Assembly: GCF_022113815.1 (NCBI RefSeq)
Contig: NZ_SGOM01000009.1
Location: forward strand, 89,431-153,430
From: Vibrio cincinnatiensis
GTDB taxonomy: Bacteria > Pseudomonadota > Gammaproteobacteria > Enterobacterales > Vibrionaceae
Length of the DNA stretch: 64,000 nt
Reading direction: 5' to 3'
Part shown: positions 47,549-56,101 of the stretch, in pieces
How the letters are laid out: every line of letters begins with the position of its first letter
Position numbering within the stretch: the first letter of the stretch is position 1
Program-made: the position numbers and the translations under genes
The notes under the pieces: generated by a model
Databases searched by the model: none
Told to the model about the DNA's origin: nothing
What the model saw: only the letters and a program-made list of their open reading frames with translations

Positions 47549-48648
47549 TTTGATGGTCTCCCACCAATGATGTTTTTCTCCCATAGCTCGCCAACCGAAT
47601 AATCATCTAGCCAAGTACGGAATTTATCAGCATCTAAGCGTTTAAATGTCGATGCGCCTTCTTCACGCTCTACAACGATAAGATCATCCAACTCAAATTC
47701 ATTAAGCAGTGGAACGGATTGCGTAGATACGATCACCTGCATCCGTTTTGACGCACTGCGTAACAATGCCCCTAATAGCGTTATCGCATAAGGGTGTAAG
47801 CCTAGTTCTGGCTCATCGATGATGATGGTCGATGGTGGGTTAGGTTGCAATAAAGCTGTGACCAAACAAATAAAACGGATAGAGCCATCGGAAAGCTGAC
47901 TTGGCCAAAGAGGGTAGTCACTATCGGCTTGTTTCCACAGTAAGCGTATTTGCTCTTCACCAGAAGCAAGCTGAATAGGTTTGAGAACGAAGTCATCAAA
48001 GAATGGTACAGCTAAACGCACGGTTTTGCAGATTTGTGCATACACCTCAGAGTTTTCACGCTGTAGCTTAAATAAGTATGCGGCTAAGTTGCTCGCATCT
48101 GAACGTAGATACTCGTTATCATGAACTGCCCCAAGGCGCTTTACTGCTGCTGTGTCGCTCGTATCATGGAAATGAAAAACCTTCCAAGCAGAAATCGCTG
48201 AATAACAGAAAGAGGCCACTTTTGATGACGTGCCTGATTGCATCTCTTTCTTTAAGTTAGACTCCTTGTGTCCGGCTCCTAAGTTGGGCTCTGTAACCCC
48301 AAAAAATGGGCCGTCAAAATAGAGCTTCTCACTCGAAAAAGTGAAATTATCGTCCGTGGTAGGCTCTAAATCTGCCGAATAGCCATTCACCCCAAAACGT
48401 ATAGTGGTATGAAGTTTCTGAGTCTCTTTGACGCCATATGACAATACACGATCAGCGCCACCTTGTTTGCTCGTCCAAACTTGCAAACGACCTTCAACTA
48501 ACTCATGCAACATTCTAAAGTAACTGACAAAGTTACTCTTACCGACGCCATTTGCACCGATAAGAACGTTTAAGTTGTTGAGCTGTAGCTTATCCAGCGA
48601 ACGGATAGACTTAAAACCCTGGATGGTTAACCTGTCTATCTTACTCAT
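47545..48648 (-). CDS. AAA ATPase of the ABC/OLD type, defence-associated
   Basis: This 367-residue ATPase has Walker A GANGVGKSN (31-39) and Walker B STIIIDEPELGLHP, followed by QVIVSTQS, the AAA_21/AAA_15 arrangement found in OLD-like and PARIS-like proteins. The N-terminus FKSIRSLDKLQLNNLNVLI is typical. It is the first gene of a two-gene unit with the DUF4276 protein and is translated in a coupled manner. It probably senses a phage trigger and controls its partner, by analogy. Confidence 0.87.
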   Translation of the reverse strand: MSKIDRLTIQGFKSIRSLDKLQLNNLNVLIGANGVGKSNFVSYFRMLHELVEGRLQVWTSKQGGADRVLSYGVKETQKLHTTIRFGVNGYSADLEPTTDDNFTFSSEKLYFDGPFFGVTEPNLGAGHKESNLKKEMQSGTSSKVASFCYSAISAWKVFHFHDTSDTAAVKRLGAVHDNEYLRSDASNLAAYLFKLQRENSEVYAQICKTVRLAVPFFDDFVLKPIQLASGEEQIRLLWKQADSDYPLWPSQLSDGSIRFICLVTALLQPNPPSTIIIDEPELGLHPYAITLLGALLRSASKRMQVIVSTQSVPLLNEFELDDLIVVEREEGASTFKRLDADKFRTWLDDYSVGELWEKNIIGGRPSK

Positions 48649-48965
48649 TGGCTTCCTCTTTTCTGATTACGACGTATTGTTGATTGAATGGCTTGTTGAT
48701 TTAGCAGAACTAAGCGTATTTCGATTGATGGACGATTATACCTCACAACCGTCACTTTCTGCGCTTTTCTCTTTGTTTTCTCCATCAAACTCTGACGGTC
48801 TTAAAATTGTGCATCAAGTCTAAGATGAGAGTAGCACACAAATCCGCGTCACTTTATAGCTGAAAATACCACGATTTGCCGTTGCTGCCCCATAGCAATC
48901 AAAACAATTTCAGATAGATATCATCTTCGTGCATACCTCAACGGTTTCATTTTTAGGAGCTTTTT
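48649..48965. other. Gap between ATPase and RadC-like genes
   Basis: No intact gene is seen. It holds the two divergent promoters. The part 48649-48823 is open on the plus strand, with a hydrophobic-acidic sequence (such as DYDVLLIEWLVDLAEL) that may be the tail of a lost gene, but there is no start or ribosome binding site. AGGAG lies before the RadC-like start. Confidence 0.4.
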
Positions 48966-49433
48966 ATGCGCGAAAATAACTACTATTTTGATGGTCCTGT
49001 TACGGCGGACAGGGTGCTCGACGCGGCCGCAGAAATCCTTGCTGCACGCGCCCTCCGAGGCGATCAATATTGCAATCCTGAAGCAACAAAAACCTATTTA
49101 TCTTGCAAATTAAAACACCATGAAAGAGAGGTGTTTGCGGTGATGTTTCTAGATAATCAGCATCGCCTTATTGCCTTTGAAGAGCTGTTCTTTGGCACAA
49201 TTGATTCGGCAAGTGTTTATCCCCGAGAAGTCCTCAAAGCGGCTTTAAAAATCAATGCCGCCGCACTCATCTTTGCTCACAATCACCCTTCTGGCGATGC
49301 CACTCCTTCCCAAGCCGATAAACAAATTACGCAAAGGCTTAAAGAGGCTTTAGCGCTGGTGGACATTCGAGTTCTTGATCATATCGTGGTTGGTGATAGC
49401 GCCATCTCTTTTGCAGAAAGGGGGCTACTATGA
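48966..49433 (+). CDS. RadC-like JAB/MPN domain protein (YfjY/YkfG type)
   Basis: This 155-residue protein corresponds to the C-terminal JAB domain of RadC, with the metal motif [15 protein letters not shown] (HxH...S..D). The N-terminal helix-hairpin-helix part of full RadC (about 225 residues) is absent. Such short forms occur in CP4-type prophages and Vibrio islands. Function is unproven. It is followed by a DUF2787 gene with an ATGA overlap. Confidence 0.9.
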   Translation: MRENNYYFDGPVTADRVLDAAAEILAARALRGDQYCNPEATKTYLSCKLKHHEREVFAVMFLDNQHRLIAFEELFFGTIDSASVYPREVLKAALKINAAALIFAHNHPSGDATPSQADKQITQRLKEALALVDIRVLDHIVVGDSAISFAERGLL

Positions 49434-49879
49434 TCCAGAAAACATCGGGTGAACTGGAACTGTTGGATGGCTTTCATCGAGCATTGCTTTTGGTAATCCA
49501 ACGTTATTCGATTCCTCCACAAGCAGAGCGAATTGTCCTGAACTGTCGACAAAGACGCTATTACCAGACGGGGCAGGGGCTTCATCCCATTGAAATACAA
49601 TTTCGTCGAACATCGGCCAGTGAAGATTGGCAGGTCGTCTGTTTAGCGAGTTTTTCTTATTCGGAAAGTAAACCGAGTGAGATGGAGCCTGAACTCTACT
49701 TTCATCTCTTCAATCTTTGGTGTTATCAACCAGATAGCGGTGCTGCAAGTCTCGCACACCCGCAAGTGAAAGCGCTGTTAGATACTTGGCTGAACGCGCT
49801 CTCTCGACACCTTACTCAGTCCCTCTTTGATGACATTCAGTTATCGATGATTCAAACCTTCGATGAACACCACTCATGA
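49430..49879 (+). CDS. DUF2787 family protein (first copy)
   Basis: This 149-residue protein shares with the next gene the pattern [16 protein letters not shown], then a strand with [10 protein letters not shown] and PELYFHL, which is the DUF2787 layout. DUF2787 proteins are encoded on Vibrio pathogenicity islands, and a crystal structure of a V. cholerae member has been reported as similar to human p32. This copy is divergent from the second. It overlaps the RadC-like stop. Confidence 0.75.
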   Translation: MIQKTSGELELLDGFHRALLLVIQRYSIPPQAERIVLNCRQRRYYQTGQGLHPIEIQFRRTSASEDWQVVCLASFSYSESKPSEMEPELYFHLFNLWCYQPDSGAASLAHPQVKALLDTWLNALSRHLTQSLFDDIQLSMIQTFDEHHS

Positions 49880-49917
49880 TCACGTTTTAACCTCGGCCAC
49901 TTTTAGGAGATCTAGCC

Positions 49918-50349
49918 ATGTCTATACTGAATTTTACGCCGTCAGTGCTGCCTGTTTCTAATAAGCTTCTGACGTTATTAAACCAACATTGTCATGCCTC
50001 GATGGAATCAACACAGTCCACCAGCCATGCCCTCTCTATCCATTTTCGAGACAAAAGCTATAGCGCGGAAGAAGGGGGATATCATCCGGTTGAGGTTGGC
50101 CTCAACATTGTGAATGGTAAAACGGTTGATATTCTCTACATTACCGATTTTGCGTATATGGGGAACTATTATCCGGAGCTAGAGCGATGCATTGATTTTG
50201 ACTTTGGCAATCAAGTCGCTTTTACCGTCGCCACGGGATGGCAAAGCATTCGCTCTCCAGGTATCGATGAGCTGTATCAAATGTGGGAGCAAAACTTTCT
50301 TCAGTACGTCGAATGGGAGTGTTACGACGACATTCAGACTTCTCATTAA
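49918..50349 (+). CDS. DUF2787 family protein (second copy, VC1805-like)
   Basis: This 143-residue protein contains the DUF2787 core RDKSYSAEEGGYHPVEVGL, DILYITDFAYMGNYYPELERCIDFDFGN and a C-terminal helix. Its function is unknown. It follows the first copy after 38 bp with AGGAG-type spacing (TTTTAGGAGATCTAGCC before the ATG). It belongs to the same transcript as the RadC-like gene. Confidence 0.85.
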   Translation: MSILNFTPSVLPVSNKLLTLLNQHCHASMESTQSTSHALSIHFRDKSYSAEEGGYHPVEVGLNIVNGKTVDILYITDFAYMGNYYPELERCIDFDFGNQVAFTVATGWQSIRSPGIDELYQMWEQNFLQYVEWECYDDIQTSH

Positions 50350-50356
50350 CTTTTTA

Positions 50357-50695
50357 TCAATCTAGCCAGACTTCCACTTGTTGCTTTGCTTCTTGCTTAT
50401 GTTCTTGTTTTACATGCGCCCCTACTGAAGCCAAAGCCGCCATCAACACACCAATGTCATCACTATAGCCAACCCCGACCAATACATCGGGTATGGCATC
50501 AATAGGTAAGACAAAGTAACCCAGCGCACTCAGTATTGCGGTTTTCGCCCAACGTGGCGTATCGCTGTCTTTCGCACAGTAGTAAAGGATCAAGGCCGTT
50601 TCAATAACCTCACGACCAGCTTTCTTGGCGTAGCGTTTGAGCTTATCCCAAAAGGATTGCTCACGGTAATGTTCTTGGTGTTGAGTGTCTTGCAT
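50357..50695 (-). CDS. DUF1232 (YkvA-like) membrane protein
   Basis: This 112-residue protein has the DUF1232 core YYCAKDSDTPRWAKTAILSALGYFVLPIDAIPDVLVGVGYSDDIGVL, with one to two hydrophobic helices and the conserved D-x2-PD motif. The start at 50695 has GAGGGGC upstream; a longer reading of 52 more residues would overlap the next gene and is not supported. Function is unknown. Confidence 0.85.
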   Translation of the reverse strand: MQDTQHQEHYREQSFWDKLKRYAKKAGREVIETALILYYCAKDSDTPRWAKTAILSALGYFVLPIDAIPDVLVGVGYSDDIGVLMAALASVGAHVKQEHKQEAKQQVEVWLD

Positions 50696-50764
50696 GAGAT
50701 GCCCCTCTGTTGAGGTTTCAGGATACTGGCTAGCTCGCTCATTTTTAAGACAAACCTTATCCGG

Positions 50765-50785
50765 TACGACATAAGTTAACGCACC
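50765..50785 (+). promoter_or_regulatory. CGACATAAGT operator-like motif, copy 1
   Basis: The core CGACATAAGT is followed after three bases by CGCA. It lies 50 bp upstream of the 83-residue protein gene and about 70 bp from the divergent DUF1232 start. Identical cores lie at 51152 and 53563. Confidence 0.55.
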
Positions 50786-50834
50786 AATTCGTACTATGCA
50801 TGGGAATTGACCACTTAATAAGAAGGATAACCAA

Positions 50835-51086
50835 ATGGGATTTTGGGACAACGTTGGAAAGCTTGCTAAAGCAGGCGCACAAGCGGGAGCGAAGGTGGCT
50901 TCTGATACGTACGGTGATATGAAAGAAGCGCAAGCGGATGCTGCTCGTAAGAGTGATGATCAGTTAGCGCGCACTATTGCCAATCGTTCAGGCGGTACAT
51001 GGGCCATTGGGGCTGCTCGCCAGGAGCTTAAAAGTCGTGGCTATAGTGACGATGCCATTCAAAGCTTGGTGAATCGTCACCGTTAA
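50835..51086 (+). CDS. Small island protein, 83 residues
   Basis: The protein begins MGFWDNVGKLAKAGAQAGAKVA and ends with GAARQELKSRGYSDDAIQSL. The first half is Ala/Gly/Lys-rich and amphipathic and the second half resembles a UBA-like helical tail. I do not recognise a family. AAGGATAACC stands before the ATG, and an operator-like motif lies 50 bp upstream. It is divergent from the DUF1232 gene. Confidence 0.7.
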   Translation: MGFWDNVGKLAKAGAQAGAKVASDTYGDMKEAQADAARKSDDQLARTIANRSGGTWAIGAARQELKSRGYSDDAIQSLVNRHR

Positions 51087-51150
51087 TGATGGTAAGGGGA
51101 CACGGCAAAGCGCCGTGTCCGCTGCTTTCTTTATTCCCTCGCAAACTGCT

Positions 51151-51171
51151 GCGACATAAGTCAACGCAGCG
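51151..51171 (+). promoter_or_regulatory. CGACATAAGT operator-like motif, copy 2
   Basis: The core CGACATAAGT is followed by CAACGCAGC. Here GCTGCG (51148-51153) and CGCAGC (51165-51170) form an inverted repeat across the core. It lies 70-100 bp before the WYL regulator, so the regulator may control itself through it. Confidence 0.55.
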
Positions 51172-51241
51172 CCTCGTAAACTCTCTTCAATCAATCCGTT
51201 AGCTCATTGTCTTTACTCAACTCTTGTGTGGGTGAGGGTTC

Positions 51242-52234
51242 GTGCGCTTAAAAATAAAGCCATCTATGAACGATACAAAGCTTAATCGCTCTCAGCATTA
51301 CATCCAGCTGGTTCTTGAGATTTATAAGCGCATTCCAAACAGTCGCAAAATCACAGCCAAAGAGATCCAGCAGCAACTGAGTGAAGTGGGCATTGTGCGT
51401 TCAGAGCGAACCATTCAGCGCAATCTCACCGATATCGCTCAGTTTTTTGATGATGTCGACGTGGATATGCGCGACAAGCCTTTTGGCTATAGTCGTCGCT
51501 CGCGCCATTTGCTCTCACACGGTCCACAAGAGGCGGTCTTATTGAGCTTGGCGGAAAATTATCTGCGTTATCTTCTCCCTGTGAACTTGATGAAAACTCT
51601 CGACACGGTTTTCAATGACGCCAAGCAACACCTATTTCCCACCACCAGCAATGTGAAAGAGCGTCAATGGCTAAAGAAAGTGCGCTTTGTTAGTGAGGGC
51701 GTACCGTTGCTTCCTCCCCACATCGACAATGAGATTTTTGAGAAGGTCAGTTACGCTCTCTTCCACAATCGTTATTTGTCCCTTTGTTATACCAATGCCA
51801 ATCTAGAGCAGAAGAGCAAAGAGGTGATGCCATTGGGGTTAGCGCAACAAGGAAGCCGTCTTTATCTCGTGTGCCGTTTTCGCGGTCACACCAACGAGCG
51901 TTCTTTGGCGTTGCATCGTATCCATAAAGCAAACATCTCTACGTTTGATTTTGCTTATCCAAGTGATTTTGACTTGGAACGGTATGATTTAGATGGGCGT
52001 TTTTACTTTGGTGAAGGGGAGGAAATACGACTGTCGTTTTGTATTGGCAGAGAAAGCGGTTATCACTTACTCGAAACGCCGCTGTCGATGGATCAGCACG
52101 TGGAATTAATTAATGGAGGATATCAAGTGACGGCAACGGTGATTGACTCGCTTCAGCTCGAACGATGGTTACGCGGGTTTGGTGATGAGGTCTGGAGCAT
52201 TACCAAAGAGGAATGCCCACCAAAAATTGCTTAA
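51242..52234 (+). CDS. WYL-domain transcriptional regulator (YfjR-like)
   Basis: The protein has an N-terminal winged HTH (about residues 20-75, TAKEIQQQLSEVGIVRSERTIQRNLTDI), a WYL domain (about 150-240, with LCYTNANLEQKSKEVMPLGLAQQGSRLYLVCRF) and a C-terminal WCX part. WYL regulators of this type often control phage defence or prophage genes and sense nucleic acids or nucleotides. The start may be the GUG at 51242 or the ATG at 51269. It is convergent with the AlpA gene, with a 4-bp overlap. Confidence 0.87.
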   Translation: MRLKIKPSMNDTKLNRSQHYIQLVLEIYKRIPNSRKITAKEIQQQLSEVGIVRSERTIQRNLTDIAQFFDDVDVDMRDKPFGYSRRSRHLLSHGPQEAVLLSLAENYLRYLLPVNLMKTLDTVFNDAKQHLFPTTSNVKERQWLKKVRFVSEGVPLLPPHIDNEIFEKVSYALFHNRYLSLCYTNANLEQKSKEVMPLGLAQQGSRLYLVCRFRGHTNERSLALHRIHKANISTFDFAYPSDFDLERYDLDGRFYFGEGEEIRLSFCIGRESGYHLLETPLSMDQHVELINGGYQVTATVIDSLQLERWLRGFGDEVWSITKEECPPKIA

Positions 52235-52452
52235 GCCACTGCCTCTTGTTCTAGCATTGGCAAACCCAATCGCTCATCTCGTTCTGCCACTCTTTCTAAT
52301 ATCCAGTCTTGGACTTCACTTTCTACCCAAGCCACGCTGCGAAAACCCAGTGATACCGATTTAGGGAACTTACCCTCTGCCATGAGCTTGTACATATACG
52401 CACGGCTCAAACCTGTATTATCCAGCACTTCTTTTAGTCGAATTAGTCTCAT
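52231..52452 (-). CDS. AlpA family regulator / excisionase
   Basis: This 73-residue MerR-like protein reads MRLIRLKEVLDNTGLSRAYMYKL..GKFPKSVSLG..SVAWVESEVQDWI, the AlpA pattern. AlpA of CP4-57 switches on the integrase for excision, so this is the likely recombination directionality factor or activator. It lies 10.5 kb from the integrase, which is unusual. GAGGA lies seven bases before the ATG. Confidence 0.9.
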   Translation of the reverse strand: MRLIRLKEVLDNTGLSRAYMYKLMAEGKFPKSVSLGFRSVAWVESEVQDWILERVAERDERLGLPMLEQEAVA

Positions 52453-52529
52453 TTTTCTGTCCTCATGATTTGTTCGTCATAAGGAGGTAGCTAGTTGTAA
52501 TTTTTCCGGACGCTAACTAAGGAGCGCTT

Positions 52530-53519
52530 ATGTCCGAACAGCACGATCTTTTCACTACGCTTGAAAGTGAGATACGCCAGGCATTCCTCAATGAACGTAC
52601 TCGCACCAAGTTACTCGATAACCTCAAACAAATGAGAGCCACCGAGCTCAACATTCTCATTACAGGAGCCACCGGAGCAGGAAAAAGCTCAACGATTAAC
52701 GCTCTCTTTGACATGAGTGTTGCAGAGGTGGGAATCAGTTGTGAGCCGCACACTCAGGGTGTTACGCAATATCGTCTGAACAATCTTATTCTTTGGGATA
52801 GTCCTGGTCTGGGGGATGGCATCGAAGAAGATAAGCGCCATGCCCGCTTATTGAAAAACACGCTGAGAGCGAGAGATGAGCAGAACCGTTTCGTGATTGA
52901 CTTGGTACTTGTGATTCTTGATGGTAGCTCACGCGATTTAGGCACACCTATCACCTTGATTAACGATGTGCTTATTCCAGTATTAGGCGAAGACGCACAG
53001 CACCGTTTAATTATCGCCATTAATCAAGCCGATAATGCGTTAAAAGGAAATCAAGCCTGGAACTACGAAAGCAATACACCGACACCTGTGTCGAAAACTT
53101 ATCTTGAAACCATGGTGCGCTCGGTTCATCGACGCGTATTACGCGCAACAGGGGTTTATCTAAAGCCCGTCTACTACGTTGCGGGGCACAGTGATGGATT
53201 GGCCAAGCAACGGCCCTATAACCTTTCCAAGTTGCTGTATTTGATTGTTGAACGTTTACCAAAAAATAAACGGCTCTTACTGGCGAATCGCACGCTTTCC
53301 CCTCGACATGATAATTGGAAAGACAACGATGCCAGTGATTACAACAAAAAAACCAGTCTTAGTTTGTGGGAGGCAATCTTCGACACGACGACTCAAGGTG
53401 CTCAATACGGCGAAGAAATAGGAAGTGTGTTTGGCACGACAGGCAAGCACCTGGGCAAAATTATAGGCGGTACGCTAGGGGCATGCTTAGGCGGTTTACG
53501 CTATCTCTTTGGCTGGTAG
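52530..53519 (+). CDS. YfjP/YeeP-like GTPase
   Basis: This 329-residue HSR1-type GTPase has G1 GATGAGKSST (46-55), the G3 motif LWDSPGLGDG and G4 INQAD. The C-terminus holds a Gly/Thr-rich, membrane-like amphipathic segment (GSVFGTTGKHLGKIIGGTLGACLGGLRYLFGW). Such GTPases are part of the CP4-57/CP4-44 module with AlpA, WYL and RadC-like genes. AAGGAG lies before the ATG. Function is unknown. Confidence 0.88.
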   Translation: MSEQHDLFTTLESEIRQAFLNERTRTKLLDNLKQMRATELNILITGATGAGKSSTINALFDMSVAEVGISCEPHTQGVTQYRLNNLILWDSPGLGDGIEEDKRHARLLKNTLRARDEQNRFVIDLVLVILDGSSRDLGTPITLINDVLIPVLGEDAQHRLIIAINQADNALKGNQAWNYESNTPTPVSKTYLETMVRSVHRRVLRATGVYLKPVYYVAGHSDGLAKQRPYNLSKLLYLIVERLPKNKRLLLANRTLSPRHDNWKDNDASDYNKKTSLSLWEAIFDTTTQGAQYGEEIGSVFGTTGKHLGKIIGGTLGACLGGLRYLFGW

Positions 53520-53560
53520 ATAAGCGCCGCTACGGTTACATATCTCAAAGCCAACCTCTC

Positions 53561-53581
53561 TTCGACATAAGTTGTCGCAAC
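53561..53581 (+). promoter_or_regulatory. CGACATAAGT operator-like motif, copy 3
   Basis: CGACATAAGT is followed by TGTCGCAAC. In this copy CGACA and TGTCG form a perfect inverted repeat around TAAGT. It lies 49 bp before the secreted-protein gene. Confidence 0.55.
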
Positions 53582-53629
53582 TACCTTTTAATATCAACTC
53601 ATTGAATAACTGTTCAAAGGATACTTCTC

Positions 53630-54071
53630 ATGAAACCAATTGTGCTTACAACGGCACTGTCAGTGCTATTGGCCTTTAATGCGTCTGCTGAAGGCTACAA
53701 AGTGGAATACAAAGACATCAATACTCAATGGGGAACCAAAACGAAAATATTTGTGACCTCTCTGTTTGATTTCACCACTATCTACAAAATTGAGGTGAAT
53801 CGAGGCAACTGCGAAGTTGCCTGGCCAGAGGTACCGAAGGTTACTGTTAACAAGAATAAATACAGCCAATCAGATGAGTTACTGAAAAATCTCAGCAACC
53901 CAGACTATAAGAAGCCCTCAAGCAGTAACACAACGAGTGGTATGGCACCCATACCCATCTGTTGACTTGGAGTATGGTGACTCAACAGGTTACGTCACTA
54001 CAACGCGCTGTCGCGTGTTAGAGATTGATATCTACTCTAGCGAAGGAGAGTACCGCTATACGACGGATTAG
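53630..54071 (+). pseudogene. Small secreted protein gene, apparently frameshifted
   Basis: The first frame (53630-53965) gives a signal peptide (MKPIVLTTALSVLLAFNASA) and a beta-rich mature part (about 90 residues) ending in a short unlike tail. In the next frame, from about 53931, the sequence continues as VWHPYPSVDLEYGDSTGYVT and on to TTD with a stop at 54071, which reads like the true C-terminus. One extra base near 53925-53945 would explain it; a programmed +1 shift or a sequencing error are alternatives. Intact length would be about 146 residues. No family recognised. A strong terminator follows. Confidence 0.65.
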
Positions 54072-54077
54072 GTGACA

Positions 54078-54105
54078 GAAAGGCCCCTGCGGGCCTTTCT
54101 TTTTT
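54078..54105. terminator. Strong terminator
   Basis: A perfect 9-bp GC-rich stem (GAAAGGCCC / GGGCCTTTC), loop CTGC, is followed by TTTTTT. It ends the secreted-protein transcript and lies between convergent genes. Confidence 0.92.
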
Positions 54106-54111
54106 GTAAAC

Positions 54112-54765
54112 TCAATAGCGACTGTAATCGAAGCTTCTTCCGTTACCAGGTAGTTTACCTTCTTTTTTAGCAAAGTAACTAACACGGTAAAAGGCTTGAT
54201 TGTATTGATTCTCATAGATCTCTTTATCGCACCTGTTATTTATTTCACACGTGCCGTTCTCAGCGAAATGAACCGCACTACTTACTTGTTCAACCGAAAG
54301 ACCAGTTGCACTTGCCCAAGCTTTAGCAATCATCCCTGAAACGTATTCTCCCGTAACATCATTGTAAGGCCCCATTCCTTTAAAAACATCACCGTTTAGC
54401 AACACAGCAACGTGATAGTGAGGGTTCTCTGAAGTGACGGCCTCTTTGCACCAAATAAATCGTGGCTTAGAGTGGCGGTTGTGCGTCTTACGTTTTAGGT
54501 AAGCACACATCATCGCTTTGAAGGATTCTTGAAATTTTGTGATTTGCTTACTTGATACTTTCTCGCTTGAAAAACCTTTGGGGTATCTCAAATCGATACG
54601 AAGTAGCAACGTTCGAGGGTATTGCTCTAGAGCCCTATCAAAAGTGCTTTTAATAGCTAAAAGGCAGGAAGGTATTAGAGGTCCTTTCTTGGAGTATACC
54701 GGTAAGTCCATATCATCAATGGTGAGTATTTCTGCATGTTCAAGATAATTGTTCATTTCTATCAT
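54112..54765 (-). CDS. Inovirus Gp2-like / YfjJ family protein with HUH-type motif
   Basis: This 217-residue protein resembles the inovirus-type Gp2/YagK-YfjJ (DUF3296) family. The segment ENPHYHVAVLL (His116-x-His118) is like the HUH metal motif of rolling-circle replication initiators, and Tyr193 or Tyr197 in FYRVSYFAKKEG could be the nucleophile. YfjJ-type genes occur in CP4-57 elements. A role in replication of the excised element is likely but not proven. The second ATG (54756) may be the start. Confidence 0.8.
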   Translation of the reverse strand: MIEMNNYLEHAEILTIDDMDLPVYSKKGPLIPSCLLAIKSTFDRALEQYPRTLLLRIDLRYPKGFSSEKVSSKQITKFQESFKAMMCAYLKRKTHNRHSKPRFIWCKEAVTSENPHYHVAVLLNGDVFKGMGPYNDVTGEYVSGMIAKAWASATGLSVEQVSSAVHFAENGTCEINNRCDKEIYENQYNQAFYRVSYFAKKEGKLPGNGRSFDYSRY

Positions 54766-54922
54766 TCCTATTGGTTAGTGTTCTCAATAGGTAGATAGGT
54801 TGTTGTAATTAATTAGATAAGATTCATATAAATACTATTATTACCGACAGTTTTTCACTTCCTTCCTCCAGCCACGTATCTTTGTTCAACAAGGCTTCCT
54901 GTAGCTTCAAAACTTGCAAAAG

Positions 54923-56047
54923 TTACTCTGATAAAAAGTTAGGCCCCCGTTTGAGAAGGAGTCTCTGATTTTTCTCATTGATACCAATCGCAAATTGCTT
55001 TCCATCAACAACATCAAGGGCTCTGATTGTACGTGCTAGGTCCAATGCACGATAAGCAAGAAATTCGATTAACTTATTGACTTTCTCTTTTTCAAGCTTA
55101 AGTGTTGCCCAGGCAAAGTGTTCACGTATAACACGCTCATACCACTCAATGTCTGTACAAACCTTTCCTTCGACATTGATGAACTTAATGATTTCACTTT
55201 CAATAAAGTAATCTATGTGTTCTGCAAACTCTTTATTGCATTTTACGTCAGCAACTTTTTGAAATAATAAAGGTATTGTGAGGTTGTAAACGGGATTCAG
55301 CGCTCCAGACGATTTTAAATGGGCGATAAAGCTGTAGTAGCTTTGGTCATGATCGTACATTGATAAGTTCAGAAAAATTATTGACTTTCTTTTCCTTAGA
55401 ACAGAGTGGCTGAGACCTTTGATATACCCCTTGATATAACCAAGTCTCCTAAGCTTGCTGAACATTGCTTGAGCTTTACGTTCAGTACATCCCATAAATC
55501 TGCATAAATCTCTAAGGCTTATACTATCAACAGTCCCAGATTCCGTAGCCTCACTTAAAAGATGGGTAAGCATTAAGCGATTTGACAGCGTCAACTCTTT
55601 AGCATGCTGATTACTATACCAAAGATGATTCATCCACCTCCTCATATAGATGGGGCGTTGTTCAAACTGACTACTCAACTCATCAAAATCAATGCCTGTA
55701 AGTTGATAGCGTGTGACTGGTCTTCCTCGTTTTCTAGGTGCTTCTTTCTCAGGTATCAAGAGAATAACTTTTGCCTCTATCAATAAGCGTAGACAGCGCC
55801 TTATAAGGCGTTCTGAGGCTTGGTATTTTCGGGCCATATATAGAACAGGTTTTCTGTAAAAATTGTCTGATTCGGCATCCAAATACATAAGCAGCAGTAG
55901 CATTCTAGCTTCAGCGTTTAGTTTATCATTCTCTTGGAAAGTCCAGTTTACAATCATAAAATCACATTTATATTTATTTATAAGGCGTTTTGGTATGTAT
56001 ATTACATGGTTTTTCTTTCTATGTCCTTGGACTACGTCCAAAGACAT
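54923..56047 (-). CDS. Protein with two winged-helix domains (replication initiator or regulator)
   Basis: This 374-residue protein has a first winged-helix region (about residues 40-120, YQASERLIRRCLRLLIEAKV followed by PRKRGRPVTRYQL) and a second (about 160-215, ISLRDLCRFMGCTERKAQAMFSKLRRLGYI). This tandem is like plasmid RepA/initiator proteins, but no family could be named. It lies 158 bp upstream of the HUH-type gene on the same strand and is divergent from the next gene. Its A+T-rich codon use differs from the 49-53 kb genes. Confidence 0.6.
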   Translation of the reverse strand: MSLDVVQGHRKKNHVIYIPKRLINKYKCDFMIVNWTFQENDKLNAEARMLLLLMYLDAESDNFYRKPVLYMARKYQASERLIRRCLRLLIEAKVILLIPEKEAPRKRGRPVTRYQLTGIDFDELSSQFEQRPIYMRRWMNHLWYSNQHAKELTLSNRLMLTHLLSEATESGTVDSISLRDLCRFMGCTERKAQAMFSKLRRLGYIKGYIKGLSHSVLRKRKSIIFLNLSMYDHDQSYYSFIAHLKSSGALNPVYNLTIPLLFQKVADVKCNKEFAEHIDYFIESEIIKFINVEGKVCTDIEWYERVIREHFAWATLKLEKEKVNKLIEFLAYRALDLARTIRALDVVDGKQFAIGINEKNQRLLLKRGPNFLSE

Positions 56048-56101
56048 AGGTATAGTGTGAAGGATGCCAACTATATTGAAAAAGCTGGAAGCTAGAGTGA
56101 T

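Noticed and set aside
48649..48823. Plus-strand open frame as a gene
   Set aside because: Its only start lies within the antisense of the ATPase gene and there is no ribosome binding site; at most it is a relic.
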